Below, one piece after another: positions 8,814-13,271 of a stretch of DNA of 13,271 bases. Under the pieces are notes generated by a model that was not told the DNA's origin, made no database searches, and worked only from the letters and a program-made list of their open reading frames with translations. The stretch's first letter is position 1, and the number at the start of each line of letters is the position of its first letter. The stretch lies in the NCBI GenBank assembly GCA_001275005.1, contig JWZX01001516.1, positions 1 through 13,271 on the forward strand, given 5' to 3'. Origin of the DNA: Chrysochromulina tobinii. Its lineage: Eukaryota; Haptophyta; Prymnesiales; Chrysochromulinaceae. The translations under genes and the position numbers were made by a program.

Positions 8814-9315
8814 TAGCAGCAGTAGCGTCGTCGCAGGCATGAGCCTGCCATTCGGGCTCAGCCTGCCGTCGCTGCCCAGGCCTGAACTGCCGACCATGCC
8901 TTCGGTGCCCCCGGCTCTTGTAACCGCCATGCAAGAGAATGCCGGCCCTTTGCTCGAACAGCTTCGTGACCCGTCCTCACGATTGCGCCACCGGCTGCCG
9001 GCCCTAGGAACTCTCTCGCGCCGTTTCGGTACGTCGGAGTGCCCCTGACTGCCTCTTAATTGCCTCCCTCATCAGGCACTCCGAGTGCCTCTGACTGCTG
9101 CCTCTGAACTGCTTCGAATGACCTCTTGATTGCCTCCCTCATCAGGCGCCACCCTGCTCCGGCGGGTCGCCACACGGCTGGAGGAGGATGCTGCTCGCCC
9201 TGGGGCGCCCACTATGGCGCGTACGGTTGCCTCGACGGCGGCGGCGGCGGAGCGCTCGATTGCGACGCTACTCGAGCCTGGCAGCCAGCCCGCCGAGCCC
9301 GCGTCCACGGCCTGA
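4521..9315 (+). CDS. ABC1/UbiB (ADCK-like) atypical kinase, probably plastid-targeted, 13 exons
   Basis: Exons: 4521-5276, 5656-5799, 5933-6094, 6220-6271, 6359-6660, 6840-6920, 7005-7103, 7272-7390, 7495-7699, 7845-8056, 8351-8613, 8693-9028, 9146-9315. They total 966 codons plus TGA with consistent phases. ABC1 kinases are membrane-associated atypical kinases or ATPases that support quinone, prenyl-lipid and redox homeostasis in mitochondria and plastids. Visible motifs: KLAQ (183-186, the KxGQ motif with Gly to Ala), Ala-rich loop AAASIGQ (246-252), VAIK lysine K267, ETDYLHEA (325-332), CDPHPGN (406-412, catalytic loop) and DWG (425-427, in place of DFG), then the family's conserved C-terminal helices (PPYILYVARAFSTLEGIGLS). 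The N-terminus is hydrophobic and ends in VEA|YTVAP, consistent with a bipartite presequence for a complex plastid. Residues 52-78 are three 9-mers (NPDVLSALG type). A C-terminal tail with Ala-rich and poly-Ser linkers follows. After exon 6 a GTGAGG donor at 6927 would add Ala-Arg; exon 9 seems to need a GC donor. Confidence 0.9.
4675..4755 (+). repeat. Coding tandem repeat, 3 x 27 nt
   Basis: Three 27-nt units encode the 9-mers NPDVLSALG, DPKVLLALG and NPNVLSALG near the N-terminus of the ABC1 kinase, just before a hydrophobic Ala-rich segment. Copies differ by a few substitutions, mostly at the first three positions of the 9-mer. Confidence 0.85.
5277..5655 (+). repeat. ABC1K intron 1: TGAT(G/T)(G/A)CCTC repeats plus partial copies of exon 2
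   Basis: The donor is CAG|GTGAGT and the acceptor CGCTCAG|GTGTAC; length is 379 nt. The middle is made of degenerate 10-bp units (TGATGGCCTC, TGATGACCTC, TAATGACCTC, TGATTGCCTC). Within it the acceptor/exon-2 start appears as partial copies at 5491-5510 and 5569-5605, ahead of the true one at 5642-5679. A cryptic TTCATCAG|GTATGT lies near 5366-5377. Confidence 0.85.
5800..5932 (+). repeat. ABC1K intron 2: repeat units and a 61-nt duplicate of the exon 3 start
   Basis: The donor is AAG|GTGCTT and the acceptor CCCTCATCAG|GTGCCC. The block 5834-5894 matches 5913-5973 at 58 of 61 positions. It carries the same GATTGCGTCCCTCATCAG tail followed by 42 nt of exon 3 (VPTYPEG..KLAREL). TGATGGCC units flank it. 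Confidence 0.9.
6095..6219 (+). repeat. ABC1K intron 3: decayed copy of exon 4 start, few repeats
   Basis: The donor is ACG|GTGATG and the acceptor CCCCTCATCAG|GTGATC. Bases 6095-6150 align with gaps to the first about 45 bases of exon 4 (GTGAT...TGAGC..CTCGA...CCGCAAG...TC.T.GTG...ACG.AG). A short GTGAATGGAC doublet follows (6161-6183). Confidence 0.7.
6272..6358 (+). repeat. ABC1K intron 4: about six GATGGCCTCT units
   Basis: An 87-nt intron, donor G|GTACGCCTCGATGG, then near-perfect 10-bp units from 6281, then GATTGCTTCCCTCATCAG. It is the clearest example of the layout: exon-like donor, array, fixed tail. Confidence 0.9.
6661..6839 (+). repeat. ABC1K intron 5: doubled block resembling exon 6 plus GAGTG(C/A)AATCT units
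   Basis: The intron begins GTACGCGCTCCCGATTTGGG, matching exon 6 (GTGCGCGCCTCCAACCTGA). The same block (cgctcccgatttgggccgaa and following) recurs at about 6742-6780. Between and after the blocks are 10-11 bp CTGAGTG(C/A)AAT units, a different unit from the other introns. The acceptor is ATGGCAG. Confidence 0.8.
6921..7004 (+). repeat. ABC1K intron 6: 16-nt exact copy of exon 7 start at its 5' end
   Basis: GCGCGCGTGAGGGAGG occurs at 6921-6936 (right after CTGCAG) and at 7005-7020 (right after CATCAG). Between them are TGATGGCC/TGATTG units and the tail GATTGCCTTCGTCATCAG. The donor is either GC at 6921 or GT at 6927. Confidence 0.8.
7104..7271 (+). repeat. ABC1K intron 7: GATGACCACT-type repeats
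   Basis: The donor is CAG|GTGAGC and the acceptor GTCAATCAG|GGGCGG. The 10-bp unit here is GATG(A/G)CCACT with an ACTACTGATG variant. A CCGATTTCGTC doublet precedes the acceptor. No clear copy of the next exon is seen at the 5' end. Confidence 0.8.
7391..7494 (+). repeat. ABC1K intron 8: about 30-nt copy of exon 9 start plus GATGGCCTCT array
   Basis: The first 21 bases of the intron (from 7391) are identical to the first 21 of exon 9 (from 7495), and 28 of the first 30 match. Five or so GATGGCCTCT units and the tail GATTGCTTCCCTCATCAG follow. If unspliced, the reading frame continues into YVARAFSTPDE and stops in the array. Confidence 0.9.
7700..7844 (+). repeat. ABC1K intron 9: GC donor, TGATCGCCTC repeats
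   Basis: The donor is apparently CAG|GCACGT and the acceptor TCGCGCAG|ATGCTC, needed to keep ID-Q|MLKMGAGFNSYS in frame. The unit is TGAT(C/G)GCCTC with CGATCGCCTC variants. The exon 9 end (CCTCGATCGATCAG) resembles the intron end (CTTCGATCGCGCAG). Confidence 0.75.
8057..8350 (+). repeat. ABC1K intron 10: long 11/22-bp tandem array
   Basis: The donor is AC|GTACGT, mirrored by the exon 11 start GTATGT; the acceptor is GAGTACAG. The array (about 8081-8320) is 11-bp units, mostly alternating TCTTGATTGCG and TCTTGATGGCC. Two longer higher-order copies contain a TCTTTTTGCG unit (near 8135 and 8190). Confidence 0.9.
8614..8692 (+). repeat. ABC1K intron 11: short TAATGACCTC array
   Basis: 79 nt, donor AATG|GTTCGT, units TAATGGCCTC/TAATGACCTC/CGATTGCCTC, tail GATGGCCTCCCTCATCAG before GCACGG. 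Confidence 0.85.
8786..8826 (+). repeat. Coding AGC microsatellite (poly-Ser)
   Basis: A run of AGC with two AGT interruptions encodes 12 or so consecutive Ser in exon 12 of the ABC1 kinase, between the core and the Pro-rich tail. Confidence 0.9.
9029..9145 (+). repeat. ABC1K intron 12: two tandem intron-like units
   Basis: The donor is G|GTACGTCGGAGTGCCCC. A first CTCCCTCATCAG (ending about 9075) is followed by GCACTCCGAGTGCCTC, a near copy of the intron start. More repeats and the used CTCCCTCATCAG (9134-9145) follow. Using the first acceptor gives an early stop. Confidence 0.8.
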
Positions 9316-9917
9316 TGAGGAGAGCAATTGGCATCGGCGGGGCAGTGGGAGGGGGCAACGCGGGGGCGGGGGTCCGGGCAGGTGACTGGTGTGGCACCCA
9401 TGGACCGACTGCATGTATGGGCCTTTGTATTGGAGTCTACTCGGCAGCTGCTGCTCTCTGCAGGCTGTGGGCGGCTCCGCGGTCCACGCCGCGATGCTGT
9501 GTGTGTCCGCGGCCTCAACGGCGAACGGGCGGCTTCTGACGTGGGCAGGAAGGCGCAGCAAAATTACGGTGTAGCGCGCGGGTAGGAATGTTTATGAGGA
9601 GAGGAGAGCAAACTCGAAGAGAAGTTTCTCTCGTTGACCTTTGCCCGCGCACTCAAACATACGACGTGAGAAGCCGACCCTCCGTCCCGGCACCGGAAGA
9701 TCATACCGTTCCGGAAACTCGTCTCAGATCCTGCCCCGACTAGATGCCAGTGTACACAACACTTGACTCTCCTCTGTCGCTCGCCGAGGGCAGAGGGGTA
9801 TGGCAGTCGGGCGGGAGAGCAGCGGGAAAGGCGCGCTGACGCCGGTGACGCGCGCGGGGGGTCTCCATCCGAGGCAGTCGCTGCCAGTCGCCCTCTCGCC
9901 GGCCTTTTGTTGCATGC
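9316..9917. other. 3' flank of ABC1K and of DPY-30 (convergent), no convincing gene
   Basis: GC-rich sequence after the ABC1K stop. An acceptor-like CTCTCTGCAG at 9454-9463 is followed by an open frame to a TAG at about 9574, which could be an alternative terminal exon, but no donor or domain supports it. From about 9590 to 9917 I see neither coding signal nor repeats. Confidence 0.45.
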
Positions 9918-10397
9918 TCAGTTCGACCGCTGCGGGTTGTTCTGCAGGAGGAAGGTGGCCAGGAACTCGACCGGGTTGGGCGGACTGCGAAGCGTTGGAA
10001 CACGGGGTGGGGCAAGCGCTCGCTCGAGTGAGTCGCGGCGTGAGGGCTAATGAGGGATCGGTGGCCAAGAGACTGGCAGCTCACCGCTCCTTGACCAGCG
10101 CGGAGAGGCCCTGCAGAAGGACGGGCACCACCGTCGAGTCAAGGTACGTGCGGATCGGCGCGGTCTGCAGGTTCATCTTGTTCTGCATGCCCATCGCGGC
10201 CTTCTCGGCCGAAGACGCCTGAGGAAGGCCACCGAGAAAGCGTTCGTGGTGAGGCGACAGGCGGTGACTCTCGTGCGCCGCGGCAAGGGCGCAAGCCCAC
10301 ATTCTTCGAGGCTCGCACGAGCGCGGCGCACCTCAGCATGATCGTCAGCGCCAGCGCCCGCCTCTGCGGGCTGGTCCTGCACGTCGATGTCCGCCAT
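9918..10397 (-). CDS. DPY30: DPY-30 (COMPASS/SET1 complex subunit), three exons, 88 aa
   Basis: Exon 1 is 10397-10332 (MADIDVQDQPAEAG...HAE, 22 codons). Exon 2 is 10218-10085. Exon 3 is 9984-9918, ending TGA. Introns are GAG|GTGCGC...CCTCAG|GCG (113 nt, phase 0) and CG|GTGAGC...CGCAG|TCC (100 nt, phase 2). The spliced protein contains the diagnostic DPY-30 dimerisation motif: LQTAPIRTYLDSTVVPVLLQ, then GLSALVKERPPNPVEFLAT and FLLQNNP. It forms a two-helix X-type bundle that docks onto an amphipathic helix of partners such as ASH2/Bre2, which places it in the histone H3 Lys4 methyltransferase complex. The same module also occurs in flagellar radial-spoke and other anchoring proteins. Length fits the family (about 90-110 aa). 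Its introns lack the TGATGGCC array seen in ABC1K. Confidence 0.95.
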
Positions 10398-10786
10398 GAC
10401 TGGTTGCGCGCTGCGCGCCTCGACTGTTGACTCGGGTCAAGCGAGAGAAGTCAAGTCAAGTCAAGTCAAGTCAAGTCAAGCAAGTCTTGATTCGGGTCGG
10501 GCGAGCCATGGTGAGCGCTTCCCTTGCATCAACATCGACCGATAGCACTTTCGTGTGACGCTAAGGGGAAGGCTATTTTTCCGATTTCGGTGTGAACTCT
10601 CCGCCTGCAAGCCTCCTGCAAGTGTCTCATTTCGATAGTCCTGTATCGCTTTCACAGTGGTGCCGTTTACGTGACAAGTGCGTTCATACTTATGTATTGA
10701 ACTAGAACGCGCGACAGCGGGTGATTCGACCTGTTCCCACCAGGTGGTGCCTTCTTGGCGGTCGAGTGGCGTTCTTTTCGTCGCTC
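10398..10786. promoter_or_regulatory. Divergent intergenic region between DPY30 and the 699-aa gene
   Basis: About 390 nt separate the two divergent start codons, so this probably holds both promoters. It contains the TCAAG tract, two near copies of a gggtc(a/g)(a/g)gcgag motif on either side of it (about 10435-10447 and 10495-10505), and AT-richer sequence near 10570-10700. I see no definite TATA or initiator. A CCCACCAG acceptor-like site at 10736-10743 leaves room for a 5' exon. Confidence 0.4.
10448..10486. repeat. (TCAAG)n pentanucleotide microsatellite
   Basis: Six to seven perfect AGTCA/TCAAG units followed by a shortened CAAGC unit, upstream of DPY30. Confidence 0.9.
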
Positions 10787-12994
10787 ATGAAGCTCGCGGA
10801 GGTGTGGAGCCGCGCGAGCGACCCACTGCCCGAGGAGGTTGCCATGCGGGACTCTCCGTGCGAGACTGGACGCATTTTAGGACGCATGCCGCCTCCACTT
10901 CCACAGTCGATGGCGCGTGACTGGCAGCTCGGCCATTCCCAGACGTTTGCCGAATATTCTCAAGAGGAGCAGGACGCACTCTCCTGGGCACAGCAAAATA
11001 CCATGTGCGCGTTATTCTGCTGCTCTGCTCCGAAGGGTTGGGTCGCCTGGCGTTATCTTCCTTACCAGTTTGTCAAAGTTTTCCTCTACTTCATGATGGA
11101 CACCGACTTTCAGTTCAGGTTGTTGTGTAAGGAGAGATGCATCGAGTACGAGTTGGAGCCAGAAACGGATGCGTACGAGGTCGTCGTGAGCAACGACTGG
11201 GTATCCAACTTGATTGCTACGGCTGGGAGTAGATTCGGAATGATCCATTTAGGAAAGCCCGACCTCACGATTCCCGGTCCCGAGGCGAAGCGCCTGATTG
11301 GCTACATGCTCAACGACAAGGTAAATGGAGGTTCCAGTGCGGAAGTATATCATCCGCCAACGCACAAGCACGCCGAAGAGCTGCAGAACCTCTGGTTGGT
11401 CTTGCGCGACGTGGTGTCCGAGACCCCCGAAAAGGCCAAAGAGCTCAAAGTCGAACGCTTGCAGACTGTGCTGAAGAAAATGCTTCGCTCTGATGCCTCC
11501 TGGGGGCGTATGGGCGCGAACACAGTCATCTCATCGTACTACAGGACCGATTCATTCAAAGAAGATAAGATCTCAATCGATGGAGCCGATTTCAAGGACG
11601 CGGGCATGGCAATCTCGGGTCTCGTTGCCGAAATCATGAAACGGGGCGGCGACGTACTCTTGGACCCGAACGAGGACTCTTACCTCGGGGACGTGATCGA
11701 CTACTTGGAGCACAAAGTGAAAGTCTTCTCGGAGACCTGGTCTGGGACCTTGGAGAACATGCAACACGCAGCTGACGTTGCCGTGCGCCTTGCGGCCAAA
11801 GCTGGCTTCCGCGAACGACGACGAAGCAAGAGGGAAGAACGACGACGCAAGATGAAAGAAGCAAAACTAAGAAAAGACAAAGGGCGCTATGGAGACCCGG
11901 AGAGGGCCCTTAAGTTTGTCAAGAGCCGTGTAGGGGAAAAAGGCAATCGGATCTGGGCGATGTTGTACTCCCTGGCCATTGCGAAGGCTGCGCAGTCGCA
12001 GAGCCCGGTCGTGGTGATCCGCAAGTGCATCAAGGGCCCGGATGGCAGGTACTTCCCAAAGTATGGACCAGGCCAGGACTTCGAAATGGATTTCTTGGAG
12101 CGCCGACGCAATCTCGATGAGGTGCGAGCGCTTTTCTGTGCACTTCCTTCCCCCATTCCCACCCGGTCCTTCATCCTCCCGTCTCCGCAGCCTACTCACA
12201 TCCTTCGATCTCACTTTTTTTCTGTTTAGGTCTATGCATCTGCTGGGTGCAAGCTGTGCTATCCGTTGATGAGTGTGTTTCGGTTGAGTGCATTCGATGC
12301 TACCCCAGCTCACTACCTTGAGATGCTGGGGAAGTCGCACGTGGTCATCATCGAACACGAGGACACTCAACAAGGTTTCGCCGACCTTGTCGCTGCCCTC
12401 AAAGGCAAAAAGGTGACGATTACGATTAAAGCTTCAAACGGGGTGAACACAATCGTGGGCAACCCCGGTACGGCAACCGGTGAGGAGCTTGCTCAATTGG
12501 TGGACGGGGTCAAGGAGCATGGTGGAAAGTGGAAGCCCAGGCCGTGGGATGAGTTCGGCGGCTGCTGCTGCTGCTATCCAGTTCATTGGTTTCATGGGTA
12601 CAATGTCGCGTTTGACAACCAGCACGAGCGCAACGGGCTCTTCTCGATGGTCACGAAAGCTGATGAGTGGCTCAATCAAAACGCGCACATCCGGGTGCGT
12701 AAGGCGACCATCGGCCAGCCTGACTATATTTGGACGCCTGACATTCCTGGGGTGAAGGCCTTGGACCTGCCCATTTGGGACACGAACTACCATTGCGCGG
12801 AAATGAACTTCAAGATGTTCGGCTGCTACGAGTTCTCTGGCCAGGTGAAGAACTCGCACATCTCGGACCCCCCCACGCGGTCGTGGACACGCAATCTCTC
12901 GAGGGATCTTTCTGCGCCAGGCATCAGCACAATGGTCGCGCCGGATTCGCTAGATGCTGACAGCGAGGCGTCGCCGGCCGCTGTGAACGAATGA
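10787..12994 (+). CDS. Uncharacterised 699-aa protein, two exons
   Basis: Exon 1 is 10787-12121 (445 codons) and exon 2 is 12230-12994 (254 codons plus TGA). The 108-nt intron has donor GAG|GTGCGA, a long pyrimidine tract and TTTAG, phase 0. I do not recognise a family. Visible features are an aromatic/hydrophobic stretch (ALFCCSAPKGWVAWRYLPYQ, then FVKVFLYFMM), a mostly helical charged middle, and a strongly basic Arg/Lys/Glu helix at about 342-365 that looks like a nuclear signal or coiled coil. Exon 2 has CKLCYP, an alternating strand/helix region (HVVIIEHEDT, then KVTITIKASNGVNTIVG) and a FGGCCCCYPVHWFHGYN cluster. The C-terminus is acidic. There is no signal peptide. The frame is open upstream to a GTG at 10721; I take the ATG at 10787, and 10844 is an alternative. 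Codon use looks less GC-biased than in ABC1K, and the intron is conventional, so it may be a more recent arrival or lowly expressed. Function unknown. Confidence 0.8.
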
Positions 12995-13271
12995 GCCATC
13001 GATGCCTTATGGAAGAGAAGAATGGGGAATGGGAGACGCGCCGAAACGGAACCCCAACGGGTTACGCCAACGGCCGCTGGGGCGGGGCTGAGGGGTGGGG
13101 TATGAACCTCATGTGTGCATGGGTGCAAGGAGCATGGGTGGGGTACTTGGATGGATGGATTGCTCCGGACCGCCGGAATGGTGTTTGCAGGCCGAGCATC
13201 TTGCTTCTAAGCCTGGTTATTTAGCGTTGGCCGTTGACGGCGCCACGCCTCAGTCCCGGTTTGGCCGCCTG
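12995..13271. other. 3' flank, nothing recognised
   Basis: G-rich sequence with short GCATGGGTG-like repeats (about 13115-13145). I see no coding region, poly(A) signal or RNA gene. Confidence 0.4.

Noticed and set aside
5277-9145. Regular repeats considered as a CRISPR array
   Set aside because: The units are 10-11 bp with no unique spacers, and they sit inside spliced introns of a eukaryotic gene.
9985-10084. DPY30 intron 2 contains GATCCCTCATTAG (minus strand), like the ABC1K intron tail GATTGCCTCCCTCATCAG
   Set aside because: The match is short, not at the acceptor and not accompanied by an array; chance is enough to explain it.
11867-12373. Minus-strand 168-codon frame
   Set aside because: It is antisense to the 699-aa protein gene and crosses its intron; composition is typical of a shadow frame.

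Overview
The window looks like nuclear DNA of a GC-rich, intron-rich eukaryotic alga with a secondary red plastid. A haptophyte is my first guess, but this is inference: no organism-specific marker was identified. The reasons are spliceosomal introns in nearly every gene, some apparently with GC donors; a plastid-type ABC1 kinase with a signal-like N-terminus; a GT31 glycosyltransferase next to a Cys-rich domain of a kind I associate with algal secreted or Golgi proteins; and eukaryote-only families (NBR1-type FW domain, DPY-30).

Layout. 1-593 (+): 3' part of a gene ending in an NBR1-like FW domain. 594-1286: no convincing gene. 1287-3025 (-): GT31 glycosyltransferase, probably spliced to a Cys-rich C-terminal exon. 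3568-3908 (-): probable two-exon gene for a small basic protein. 3909-4520: no convincing gene. 4521-9315 (+): a 13-exon ABC1/UbiB-type atypical kinase (966 codons by my reconstruction, every phase consistent). 9316-9917: no convincing gene. 9918-10397 (-): complete three-exon DPY-30 gene. 10398-10786: divergent intergenic region with a (TCAAG)n tract. 10787-12994 (+): two-exon gene for a 699-aa protein I do not recognise. 12995-13271: nothing seen.

The most unusual content is in the ABC1K introns. Most are built from a 10-11 bp tandem unit (core TGATGGCCTC / TGATTGC), and many end in the same tail, roughly GATTGC(C/T)TCCCTCATCAG. Several begin with a decayed or near-exact copy of the first 10-60 bases of the NEXT exon, so the donor mirrors the downstream exon start. 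Introns 1 and 2 also hold extra partial copies of the next exon with its acceptor; one copy has lost the A of the acceptor AG. The opposite-strand GT31 gene has an intron with an 11-bp array of nearly the same unit, in that gene's own sense orientation. This looks like a family of introner-like or duplication-born introns.

The genes do not form a pathway. They are neighbours on both strands with roles in autophagy or ubiquitin-type adaptors (FW domain), Golgi glycosylation, plastid quinone or lipid homeostasis (ABC1K) and chromatin (DPY-30).
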